A stretch of DNA of 43,098 bases from Gammaproteobacteria bacterium RIFCSPHIGHO2_12_FULL_63_22 (GTDB lineage Bacteria > Pseudomonadota > Gammaproteobacteria > Xanthomonadales > Xanthomonadaceae): assembly GCA_001801685.1 (NCBI GenBank), contig MGYJ01000097.1:1-43098 (forward strand), read 5' to 3'. Both the position numbers and the translations under genes were made by a program. The notes beneath the pieces are model-generated. The model made no database searches. It saw nothing but the letters and a program-made list of their open reading frames with translations, and had not been told where the DNA came from. Below, piece by piece: positions 20,992 through 29,700 of this stretch. Within the stretch, counting starts at the first letter, position 1; each line of letters starts with the position of its first letter.

Positions 20992-21070
20992 TCAGAAAAG
21001 CTCGGGCACGCTCCGGACGCTTCGTCAGGATTTGGAACTGCGGGGCGTAGTCCGGCAAGCCGGCAAGTGC
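20960..21070 (-). pseudogene. Inverted internal fragment of a DUF5131 gene
   Basis: Read on the minus strand, about 21040 down to 20993 encodes QFQILTKRPERARAFL, a conserved middle block of DUF5131 proteins. It is followed by TNPALHRVPGY. In the family this block lies N-terminal to the WVIVGGESG block on the same strand. Here the two are on opposite strands, which implies an inversion. Confidence 0.6.
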
Positions 21071-21280
21071 CGCTGTGCCTTCCAGGCGCGCCTCAACTGG
21101 GTCATCGTCGGCGGCGAGTCCGGCTCCGGCCGCCGCCCCTTCGACTTGCAATGGGCTCGGGACCTCAAGGCGCAATGCGACGCTGCCGGGGTGCCGATGT
21201 TTTTTAAGCAAGCTGGTGGCGCGCGGCCGGGTATGCCATCGGGCGACCCGGAGCTAGACGCGGCGAAGGCGTTTCCGTGA
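20975..21280 (+). pseudogene. Truncated DUF5131 (Gp37/Gp68-like) C-terminal fragment
   Basis: The 101-codon ORF has a convincing DUF5131 C-terminus: NWVIVGGESG at 41-50, then RDLKAQCDAAGVPMFFKQAG (62-81). Full-length family members are about 230-260 residues with an N-terminal cysteine-rich region, so well over half is missing. The first ~35 codons have no family resemblance. On the other strand this same DNA encodes the family's middle motif. The frame is open and may still be translated, but the protein is broken relative to its family. Confidence 0.65.
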
Positions 21281-21507
21281 GGCGCTTACGGCTATGGCTT
21301 GCCACCAAACGTAACCCCGCCTGCAAAGGCGGCTGGCCTTTGTTTGACTGTGGCCGTCCCTCAGTCGCGTGCGTCAACCTGTTCGGCTGGCGGCGTAACC
21401 ATATCTGCGCTTACCACCTTGAGCCGCTGGAGGCAACGGGGAGCGAGTGGGCTGCGCTCAACTTCCTCGCCCGGCTGTACAGCCCACCACCGGAGGCCCA
21501 GCGATGA
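21277..21507 (+). CDS. Cys-containing small protein
   Basis: The product has 76 residues from GTG (GTGA overlap). Cysteines and a His (PACKGG, FDCGRP, VACVNLFG, HICAYHLEPL) suggest a treble-clef-like zinc site. The N-terminus is basic. No family is recognised. Confidence 0.6.
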   Translation: MRRLRLWLATKRNPACKGGWPLFDCGRPSVACVNLFGWRRNHICAYHLEPLEATGSEWAALNFLARLYSPPPEAQR

Positions 21508-21740
21508 GCGACGACACGCTGACCCGCATCCACCCCTACACCCGCCAGACCTTCCTGCGCCGCCTTGAGCGCCTGCTCCGGATGCGCCGGGATTACCGCG
21601 ACGACCTCAACGCCCTCGGCTTCTGCCTGCTTGACCGCGCTATCGCCACGACCATCGAAGACTGCGCCTGGTGTGGTGCTGCAGGAGCCGCGCAAACCCT
21701 GGTCGACGCGGCTGAGTCGCAGAGGGAGCCTACCCCGTGA
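21504..21740 (+). CDS. Last gene of the early operon, hypothetical
   Basis: The product has 78 residues from ATG 21504 (ATGA overlap). It is an Arg-rich helix (RRLERLLRMRRDYRDDL) followed by a CAWCG pair. The function is unknown. Its 3' end overlaps the 3' end of the predicted minus-strand gene by 11 bp, so the two operons converge here. Confidence 0.65.
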   Translation: MSDDTLTRIHPYTRQTFLRRLERLLRMRRDYRDDLNALGFCLLDRAIATTIEDCAWCGAAGAAQTLVDAAESQREPTP

Positions 21741-21975
21741 CGGTTTGTAGCCCGAGCGCCATCAGCTCTACCTCTACCTGCTCGTCGCCGGTGTCTGCCA
21801 GGTCCCGCATCGCGTCATGCAGGGCTGCGAGCCTGGCGAAGTACTCACCGAGGTTCATACCGCGCATCCTCGCTGCTTGGTTGAGGCGGGCAGCGACGGG
21901 ATAGCAAGAGATACAAGGGGTGGGGATGATTATTTTCAGGCTTATTTTGCGAAGCTCCCCGCCGCGGCGTAACAT
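21730..21975 (-). CDS. Possible ribbon-helix-helix-like regulator on the minus strand
   Basis: This is the only minus-strand frame in the window that does not lie opposite a real gene. It has 81 residues from ATG at 21975, with shorter starts at 21867 and 21858. KISLKIIIP could be the strand and ARLNQAARMRGMNLGEYFAR the two helices of a ribbon-helix-helix fold, followed by an acidic tail. Its start overlaps the -10 box of the + strand promoter for the late operon, as expected of a small repressor placed at its own operator. The family match is weak and by eye only. The C-terminal part from MNLGEYF is the better supported piece. Confidence 0.4.
   Translation of the reverse strand: MLRRGGELRKISLKIIIPTPCISCYPVAARLNQAARMRGMNLGEYFARLAALHDAMRDLADTGDEQVEVELMALGLQTVTG
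21947..21975 (+). promoter_or_regulatory. Candidate promoter for the terminase/late operon
   Basis: TTGCGA (21947-21952), a 17-bp spacer, then TAACAT (21970-21975). The stretch 21741-22013 has no other + strand gene, and terS begins at 22014, which leaves a ~30-nt leader. Neither box is perfect, so confidence is moderate. Confidence 0.45.
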
Positions 21976-22013
21976 AAGGGCCAAAACGTACCCATCACGA
22001 GGTCCGCCCTTGT

Positions 22014-22430
22014 ATGGCGAAGAAGCCGCAACGCACGTATCCATCGGAATTAAGAGCCAGGGCAATCGCCGAGATGCTGGCTGGCGCGGCGCTGAAACCC
22101 CTGGCCCGCCGTCTCGAAATCCCCGAATCAACCCTGCGGGTATGGCGGGCGCAAGCGAAAGCCCACCCGGTGTTAGCGCCAGAAAAACAAGAGGACATAG
22201 GGGAGTTGATCTATGACCTCATCAGTGAGCTTGCCAGGGGGTCTAGAGCTATCGCCCGGAAACTACAGGACGAGGCGTGGCTCGACCGACAATCTGCAGA
22301 ACATCTCGCTATCAGCCTGGGAGTGGCCATCGATAAACTCGCTGGACTTGCAGGCGCCATCCAGCGAGGCCAACGAGCCGCAGACGCTATCCGCGCAGCA
22401 AATAGCGCAGGCGATGCTCTCCCCCGTTGA
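22014..22430 (+). CDS. terS: Terminase small subunit
   Basis: The product has 138 residues. The N-terminal third is basic with a helix-turn-helix (KPLARRLEIPESTLRVWRAQ, residues ~28-47), as in DNA-recognition domains of small terminases. The remaining helices suit ring oligomerisation. It recognises the packaging site and feeds DNA to the large subunit. The gene directly precedes terL, with an overlap of 17 bp if terL starts at 22414. It is the first gene after the late promoter. Confidence 0.75.
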   Translation: MAKKPQRTYPSELRARAIAEMLAGAALKPLARRLEIPESTLRVWRAQAKAHPVLAPEKQEDIGELIYDLISELARGSRAIARKLQDEAWLDRQSAEHLAISLGVAIDKLAGLAGAIQRGQRAADAIRAANSAGDALPR

Positions 22431-23802
22431 CTGTGCCGAGGTGCTCTCGGGCGGCTGGTACAAGCGGGCGCCGCACCTGGAGCTGCTGAACGAGTACCTG
22501 CTCAAGTGCGAGCGGGGCGAGATTACCCGGCTGATGGTATTCATGCCGCCGCAGCACAGCAAATCCGAGACCGTCTCCCACTTCCTGCCCTGCTGGATTC
22601 TCGGCCGCCACCCTGAGGCGCGCATTGGCCTGGCATCTTACGGCCAATCCTGGGCAGAGCACTGGGGCCGCGAGGTGCGGGATACGATGCGGGAATACGG
22701 CCAGCAGGTATGGGGCTTGAGCGTCCGTGAGGACACCAGCAGCGTGTCTGACTGGCGGCTGCAGGGCCAACGTGGTGGCATGGTGAGCGTTGGCGTCCGC
22801 GCTGGCCTGACCGGCCGGGGGCTGGAATGGCTGATCATCGACGACCCGGTGAAGGATGACGAAGAGGCGTACTCCGAGGTCAAACAAGAGGGCAACTGGA
22901 ATTGGTATCAGTCCGTCGCCCGTACCCGACTGAGCGCGGCCGCCGTGCAAATCCTGATGATGACCAGGTGGCACGAGGCCGACCTCGCGGGCAAGATTCT
23001 GGAGGCGGAAGCGCATGGCTGGACCGTGCTCCGGCTGCCAGCTCTGGCCGAGCGCAGTGACCCGCTAGGCCGCGAAGAGGGCGAACCGCTTTGGCCGGCG
23101 ATAGGCAAGGACCGCGCATGGCTTGAGGAGGTGCGCTACGGCCCAGTCAACCCCGAGACCAACCGGCGCGAGGGTGGCATTACGGAATACTGGTTCAGCG
23201 CCCTCTACCAGCAGCACCCATCGCCCGAGTCCGGCCTGCTGTTCCAGCGCTCGTGGTGGCAGTACTACGAGTCGCCGCCGGATGGGTCGGACCAGGGCAT
23301 CTATCCGGGCGGGATATTCGTCGACGCCGCCTTTACAGAGGAAACCTACAGCGACTACACCGTCTTGGCGCCGGTGATCCGGGTGGTGCGAGACCTCTAC
23401 TGGCTGGGGTTGCGCCGTGGCCGGTGGGCGGCAGCGCAGTTTGTCGAGCAGTGCATCATCGCCCAGGAGGAGTACCGGCTGCCGCTGTTCGTGGAGGAGA
23501 CGACCAGCTCCCGCTCGCTGATTCAGATGCTCAAGTCCAAGGGCCTGACGGTGATCGCGGTGCCGGTGCTGGGCAAGAGCAAGCGCAACCGCGCCGAGGC
23601 CGCCAGCCCTTACGTTGCTGCGGGCCAGTGCTACCTGCCCCACGAATCGTGGGCGAAGGGCTTTATCGAGGAGCACGCCCAGTTTCCCCACGGCGCGCAT
23701 GATGACCAGGTTGACACCACGAGCGCCGCTATCATGCGGCTCTTGGTGGAGCGCATTGGCGAGCGCCAAGAGTCCGTATCGCTGAATTGGGAGGTGCGCT
23801 GA
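22414..23802 (+). CDS. terL: Terminase large subunit
   Basis: The product has 462 residues and is the ATP-driven packaging motor and nuclease. The variant Walker A is MPPQHSKSE (44-52), Walker B LIIDD (140-144), and the coupling motif MTRWHE lies near 183-188. The RNase H-like nuclease has D304 (IFVDAAF), E361 and the C-terminal HDDQVD (429-434). The frame is open back to an ATG at 22213, but those 67 codons lie over terS and look like its shadow, so the ATG at 22414 is preferred. Its stop overlaps the portal start (TGATG). Confidence 0.92.
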   Translation: MLSPVDCAEVLSGGWYKRAPHLELLNEYLLKCERGEITRLMVFMPPQHSKSETVSHFLPCWILGRHPEARIGLASYGQSWAEHWGREVRDTMREYGQQVWGLSVREDTSSVSDWRLQGQRGGMVSVGVRAGLTGRGLEWLIIDDPVKDDEEAYSEVKQEGNWNWYQSVARTRLSAAAVQILMMTRWHEADLAGKILEAEAHGWTVLRLPALAERSDPLGREEGEPLWPAIGKDRAWLEEVRYGPVNPETNRREGGITEYWFSALYQQHPSPESGLLFQRSWWQYYESPPDGSDQGIYPGGIFVDAAFTEETYSDYTVLAPVIRVVRDLYWLGLRRGRWAAAQFVEQCIIAQEEYRLPLFVEETTSSRSLIQMLKSKGLTVIAVPVLGKSKRNRAEAASPYVAAGQCYLPHESWAKGFIEEHAQFPHGAHDDQVDTTSAAIMRLLVERIGERQESVSLNWEVR

Positions 23803-25796
23803 TGGCCAGCAAGCGGGAGATCACGGACATTCGCGGCGAGGTCACAAAGGCCCGCCAGTACATGCAGAGGCTCGATAAGCCGGAACGGGATTCGCATGAG
23901 ATCGAGACTGGCGCCTATAAGTACGAGGAGCACGTCCCGAAGCAGCTCGGCAAGGCCGTCGTCCGCCGGGGCAGGCGCTCCAGCATCAAGGCGCTGGAGC
24001 TGATCTCCGCTATCAACTGGCCGCTGCGCCCGGACATCAGGCTGCCCAGCAAGGGCGCCCGCGCTGACGACCTTAACGACCGGCTGGAGGGCTGGTTCGC
24101 GAACATCATCAAGCGCATCGACCCGCGCGGGGCGAAGAAAATGATGGTCCACAACGGCCAGGTCCGCGACCGCGCCGCCTGGGTGTGGGTTTCGGTTTCG
24201 GAATACGAGCGCCCGGCCTTCAAGCGGCCGAAGCGCGAGGGCGGCGAAGAGCGCGCCGCCTACGATATGCGATGCGCTGATGCCGAGACGGCGCACGATG
24301 AGCACTGCCGGGACGAGGAGTCGCGGTACAACCCCTACCGCATGGAGCTGCTACCCAGCGATGCCGTGGGCATCCTGCCGCGCGACGGCGACATATCCTT
24401 CGCCTGCGTCGAGATGGAGATGGACGTGCTGGAGATTGCCCGGCGCTTTGGCGGTGGGGGCAAGGACACGGCGCCGCTGGAGGTGCTCGGCAAGCGGTTC
24501 GACTGGCTGCGGGCGCGTGACGGCAAGGGCGTTGACGGCCTGGGCGACCAGCGCTATCTCGACTCCAAACTCACCGTCTATATGGCCGACGACGGCGTAA
24601 ACATCTATTGCTACGTCGAGCAGCCGGCCTCAGAGAGCGGCGAGAAGTACAAGGAGCTGGAGGTCTACCCGAACACCTTCGGCCGACCGTCGCTGGTGCC
24701 GTTCTACGGCATCCGGCGGGACGGGTTGCCGCCTGAGCAGGCGTACGAGGGCCTGCTGTGGCCGTTCACTGAGTGCGAGCGCAACTGGAACATCACCCAC
24801 ACCCTCATCCTCACGATGGCCGCCAACCGCCGGTGGGTGCAGCCGCCGCCCAAAGAAGGGCTTGGCATCCGGTCGGGCCTGCCAGCCAGCCAGGACGCCA
24901 AGAGCGCGGAGTCCACCGACACGCGCAAGCGCACCGCCGAGGGGGAGGTGGTCGTGCCGGCCGTCGACGCCGAGTTGCAGGACGTGAGCAACAAGGTTGA
25001 CGAGGCCCTGCTGGCCACGCTGGAGGACATCCAGAACGAGTGGGCTATGTTGTCATCGCCGCTCACCCTCCTGAACCCCAACCCCGACCAGATCGAGAAG
25101 GGCACCGCCGCCGTCGTGCTCTACGGCACCGGCGCCGGGCTGCGGGTGTTCCAGCCCACGATCGACTCCACGACCAGCGGTTACGCGACGATGTTCCGCA
25201 TGTTCGCCAACCACCAGGTCGTGGCACGCAACCCACACCTGCGGAACGGGGAGAACAGCGACCTTGACCGCCCGGTGAGGTTCAGCTACCTCGGCACGGA
25301 AGACCTGAAAAACCCCCACGGCGCTGGCGAAGAGGTGGAGATACCGCCCAGTGCCTTCAAGGACTTGCTGTCTTCCCCGGATAGCATCCGGGTCAACCCG
25401 GTCGCCACGACGGAGCAGCAGCGGATGCTGGCGATGAGGAACCAGGCAGAGCTGATGGCGATGGACCCGCCGCTGGCCACGCCCGAGGACGTGTTCGAGG
25501 CGGGCGGCTACAACAACGTCTCGGAAAAGATGGGCAAGATCAGGCTGTACCAGATGCAGCAACTCAACGCCCGCGCCCTCCTCAACGCCTCGGTCAAGAG
25601 CATTGCCCGCCGCATCGCCCTGCGCCAGGGCAGAGACGAAAACCTGATGCTGCTGATGTTCGCGCCGGAGCAGCCCGCCGGGGCAGGCGGCCCTGCGCAA
25701 ATGGGACAAGGATCAAGTGGAGGCCGGGTGAACACCGGTTTCACCTACAACCCGCCACCGTCACCGACGCCGGCGGCCAACTCGGGGGCGCTGTGA
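23802..25796 (+). CDS. Portal protein
   Basis: The product has 664 residues. Size, place immediately after terL, a helical central region and a disordered Gly/Pro-rich C-terminus are typical of phage portal proteins. These form the 12-subunit ring through which DNA enters and leaves the head. Supporting stretches are the acidic, aromatic middle (RVFQPTIDSTTSGYATMFRM) and the C-terminal helices (KMGKIRLYQMQQLNARALLN). The ATG at 23802 overlaps the terL stop. The assignment relies mainly on synteny, as portals are poorly conserved. Confidence 0.8.
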   Translation: MASKREITDIRGEVTKARQYMQRLDKPERDSHEIETGAYKYEEHVPKQLGKAVVRRGRRSSIKALELISAINWPLRPDIRLPSKGARADDLNDRLEGWFANIIKRIDPRGAKKMMVHNGQVRDRAAWVWVSVSEYERPAFKRPKREGGEERAAYDMRCADAETAHDEHCRDEESRYNPYRMELLPSDAVGILPRDGDISFACVEMEMDVLEIARRFGGGGKDTAPLEVLGKRFDWLRARDGKGVDGLGDQRYLDSKLTVYMADDGVNIYCYVEQPASESGEKYKELEVYPNTFGRPSLVPFYGIRRDGLPPEQAYEGLLWPFTECERNWNITHTLILTMAANRRWVQPPPKEGLGIRSGLPASQDAKSAESTDTRKRTAEGEVVVPAVDAELQDVSNKVDEALLATLEDIQNEWAMLSSPLTLLNPNPDQIEKGTAAVVLYGTGAGLRVFQPTIDSTTSGYATMFRMFANHQVVARNPHLRNGENSDLDRPVRFSYLGTEDLKNPHGAGEEVEIPPSAFKDLLSSPDSIRVNPVATTEQQRMLAMRNQAELMAMDPPLATPEDVFEAGGYNNVSEKMGKIRLYQMQQLNARALLNASVKSIARRIALRQGRDENLMLLMFAPEQPAGAGGPAQMGQGSSGGRVNTGFTYNPPPSPTPAANSGAL

Positions 25797-26119
25797 TGGA
25801 TGCTCGGGTCATCGAGCTGAAGCCGGGGCACCCCCTCGGCCAGGCGTGGAGGGGAGAGCACCTCGTCTTCAGCTTCGACGAAACCACCGGCCGCCGCCGC
25901 CACTTCATCGAGCGAGTGCCGGAAGAGGACATCTGCGATCCTCGGATGCTGGATTCCTTCGACCAGGCGGGCGCGCCGGTGCAGATGATCGATGACACGG
26001 TCGAGTTCGACATGGACAACGGCCTAGCGGTTTACTACTGGAGCCCGGCTCTTCAGAACCACGAGGGAGTGCGGGCGATGCGCCTGACTCTCAAGAGCTG
26101 GGCACCGAGGCCGTTCTGA
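25796..26119 (+). CDS. Hypothetical protein after portal
   Basis: The product has 107 residues from ATG 25796 (overlapping the portal stop), with an alternative GTG at 25793. It is beta-rich with acidic patches (DDTVEFDMDNGLAVYYW). It sits between portal and virion-associated genes, so it may be a head-completion or minor virion protein. No family is recognised. Confidence 0.7.
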   Translation: MDARVIELKPGHPLGQAWRGEHLVFSFDETTGRRRHFIERVPEEDICDPRMLDSFDQAGAPVQMIDDTVEFDMDNGLAVYYWSPALQNHEGVRAMRLTLKSWAPRPF

Positions 26120-26775
26120 TGGTCATGCCGCAGTTTCCCAACCTCGTAGGCCCCCTGGACCAGAAGACCGAAGCCTTCATCGAAGAGGAACTGCTCGTCT
26201 GGGCCGCCGAGTACTGGGACGAGTTGTGCGACTACTTTGATGCCGCCATCTCCGGCTTCTGGAAGGAGCCACCGCGCTTCCGCCGGGGCCTTTATGAGCA
26301 GCACCTGCCCATCTTTGTCCTGCCCGCCGCCGACATCTCGGCGTGGCTGGCGCCGATGGACGAGGGACTGCCCTTCGCGGTGGAGCCGCCGGTGGTGCAG
26401 ATGCTGCTCCAGTACTACGGCCAGAACATGCCGCGGGAGCCGCTGCCGCTCCCGGCCCAGGTTGACCCCGCGACCGGCCAGCCCGCCTACGACCCGATGC
26501 AGGTGCAGCAGTACCAGGCCGCCCGGCAGCAGTGGCAGGAGATGTACCGCAAGTGGCAGGAGCGCATCATCAGGCTGGAGGCGGGTGAGGTCATGCCTCA
26601 AGACCTGCTGACCGGCTGGTGGGCTCAGCAGTACGAGAACGAGCCGAAGCAGGGCGTGCGCTACATCCGCGACTATGCCTCAATCCTGAAGGCTGACGAG
26701 AAGAAGATGCAGGCTGACCCGCTGGTGCTGCCTATGCCCTCAGAGGGTGGAGGGGGCGGCCCGTGGCCGGCCTGA
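26119..26775 (+). CDS. Hypothetical virion-associated protein
   Basis: The product has 218 residues. The first half is helical and aromatic. A Pro/Gln-rich segment (~110-150, e.g. DPMQVQQYQAARQQWQEM) precedes a helical domain, and the C-terminus is a Gly run (GGGGGPWPA). It overlaps the giant gene by 13 bp. It is probably a virion structural or ejection protein by position. Confidence 0.7.
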   Translation: MVMPQFPNLVGPLDQKTEAFIEEELLVWAAEYWDELCDYFDAAISGFWKEPPRFRRGLYEQHLPIFVLPAADISAWLAPMDEGLPFAVEPPVVQMLLQYYGQNMPREPLPLPAQVDPATGQPAYDPMQVQQYQAARQQWQEMYRKWQERIIRLEAGEVMPQDLLTGWWAQQYENEPKQGVRYIRDYASILKADEKKMQADPLVLPMPSEGGGGGPWPA

Positions 26776-29700
26776 CCTACAACCCCGCGTCTGCCTTCGC
26801 CGACCTCGGCTATCAGTCCGTCACGCCCTACGACCAGTACACCGCGGACATGGCCCAGTTCGACACGATGGTAGCGCCGCCGCCTGCTACCCTCCCCGAG
26901 CCGCCGGTGGCGAATGCTGGTTCCGCTGCTGGTGCTGCGGCCAACGCTGCGGCAGCAGCGCCGATGGTGCTGCCCGAAGTACTGGGGCCACAGCTCAGTG
27001 TGACCACGACGCCGCAGCCGGTGCAGCCTCTGGCGCCGCTGGAGACCTACGCCCCGCCGCCTCAGCCGCTGACGATTACGGGGGAGACCTACGGCTCGTA
27101 CCGGGTGCCGGGGTCAGAGCAGGCGACGCTTGATGCCAGCCAGCAGGCGAGTTTCGAGGCGTATCTGACGGCGATGGCCAAGACCGAGATGCGCGACCGC
27201 GCCGCAAGTGAGTGGGGATTGGGCTCAGCAGACCTGTCGCGGGCTTACGACTATGAGGCGTACAACGCCCTCCAGCGTGGCTACGGCGGCGAAGAGGCCA
27301 CGCCCGCAAGCGTGGCGAAGAATGCCTTCGAGAACTGGATGGCCCAGAAAGAATTACGGGATTTGCAAGAGGCCGCGCCGCAATGGGCGGCGCAGGAGAT
27401 CGAAGACGTGCTGTCGGGCAGGACGCAAGAGCCAGGACTGGTGGGGAAGTTTGTTAGCGGGCTTACGGGTAGCCGCTACGGACGGGCGGTCAGCAAGGTC
27501 GTGGGCGCAGACTTCATCCCGGAGCCGTTGATTCAGTCGGGCGTCGCGGCGAACCCGATTGCGCGCACGCTGGGACTGGACAAGTACCTGCGCGAGCGTG
27601 CGACGGACGGCAGGGTCAGCCTCGCAGACGTGTACCAGACAGCCGACCGCCCGTCCGACATCGCCAAGCAGCAGACGATCAAGCTCCTGGGCGACAACGC
27701 GGCGGGGCGGATTGTTGGCGAGACGCTGAACCAGCTCCTCGCGCCGGAGAACGTCATAGGCGCTGGCTTCACGGGCAAGGGGCTGCTGGCTAACCTTCTG
27801 GGCCGTGGCGACATCACGATGGTGCAGTACGGGTCGATGATTGCCGGTGGCACGGCTGCCGCGAGCGCTGCTGCCGAGGCAGGCTTGCCGCCGTGGTTGC
27901 AGATGGCCGTGGCGTTGCCCGGAGGTATCGCGGCGTTGAGTGCGGTTGACCTGGCTGAAGTAGCGGCGCGTGGGTCAGGGAGGGCGTTGGCCAGGTACGG
28001 GGAGACTGCCTTGAAGTCGGGCGTGGGCGCTATCCCCGAAGGCGCTGTGAGGCCGGCAGAGTTGCCGGTGCCAAACATGCGGCTGCCGCGCGACGTGCAG
28101 ACGGGCGAGGTAGCGCCGTTCGCCGCTGTTGGTGGGTCTGACTTCACGCCAGGGCGGACATTTAACCAACCGAACCGGCCACGTATGTATGGCGGACAGT
28201 CTCAAGCCGACATCGCCGCGATCAACGCGAAGCTCGGCAGTGGCGAGGCAATGAAGCGTAACCCAAAGGCGTTGCGTGAGGTGATGCCGCTCAATGCCGA
28301 CATGGAGGAATTAGGACAGGGCCTTGTGTTCGACCGCGCTGCCCTTGGCCTCGAAACGCCCGCCGCCATCAACGCGCGGCTGGACGAGCTATATGCCAAC
28401 CCAAAGGGCAAGTTCAGTGAGATTGGCAAACTAGAGGCGCAGTTAGAAGTTCATGCGGAGCTTGACCAATGGCCGGATGCAGCGCAGCAGTTCGACCGTG
28501 TAGGCGACAAGGCGATCTATCAGTCAGGGTTTGGTGTCGCAAACAAGGCGAAGGCTGCGGAGTTTGTCCGCGTCCATGAGGCGATGGCGAACGATACCTT
28601 CGACAACTTCAACTTTGACACTCTCATCGACCCGGCTACCGGAGTTAGGCCGGAACGTATGCCCATCCGTGTCACGCCAAACCCGCGTATCACCCCCCGA
28701 CAGCCAGCAGCGCCTTTAGCCCCGGCTACAGTCAAGCGGGCCGACCTGTTCGGGAACGTCACTGACACCTACGCTACTGAGGCGGAACTGAACGGCATTC
28801 GTCAGTCGCAGGGTCAACTAAATATCCCCGCCACCCCCAAGCCGCCTGAGCCGGTGTCGGCGTCACCCGCCAGCGGCGCCGCGGCTGCCCCGGCTCAGGT
28901 TCCTCCCGCCGGGCGTGGCGGCGGCGGCGCTCCCCCCGCTGCCCCACGTCCGGTACAGCCGCCGGCGTCGATGGGCGGCGAATTGCCGTCCGGCATTCAG
29001 GAAGCGAAGGACATCGCCAACGCCAAGATTCCGTCTGTATTCAACGTCGAGTCCGGCGTCCAGCCAGGCATCGCGCGGCAGGTCGCGGGTCAGGCCGTGC
29101 CCGGATACAAGGCTCCCCGTCAGGTGCTCGTGGCGAACAGCGCACGCGAGTCCGTCCAGGCCCAGGTAACGAGCTTTACAGACCCGTTGCTGAAGGCAGC
29201 CGACATCGAAGATGTGTGGAAAGCCTCTCCTGCACGCTACATCGGCGCCTCGGATGACCCGAACATCGGCACCTGGTATCACTACCTTGAAAACTGGTGG
29301 GACTACGAAGGCGTGTCACCCGCGCTTATATCGGCCCGGCAGCAGTGGGACGAAGCCTTTAACGCTGGCCTGCGGCGCATGGAGGACGTGTACGGCGTCA
29401 CGATCAACCCGTATCTCCGGCGTGGCCCTAACGGAGAGGTCGCGTCCTACGTCCCGCACATGGAATCTACGGACGTTCTGGACGCTCGCAGGAAGGCGGG
29501 AGAGCTGGGGCCGGAGCGGGAAACGCTGGGCACGAGCAAGGTCGCTATCGAGAAAGAGCGCGGTATCCCGACCATCGGGGAGCGCATGAAGTTCGACCCC
29601 GACTTCAAGCCTGAGACGGACGCGCGGACTATCGCCCAGCGGTACGGCGCGATGCAGACGGACGCGGCCAGCCGTGCGACGTACAAGGCGCTGATCAACG

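Noticed and set aside
22213-22413. N-terminal extension of the large terminase to an ATG at 22213
   Set aside because: These 67 codons overlie terS in another frame and have no terminase similarity. The conserved protein begins after 22414.
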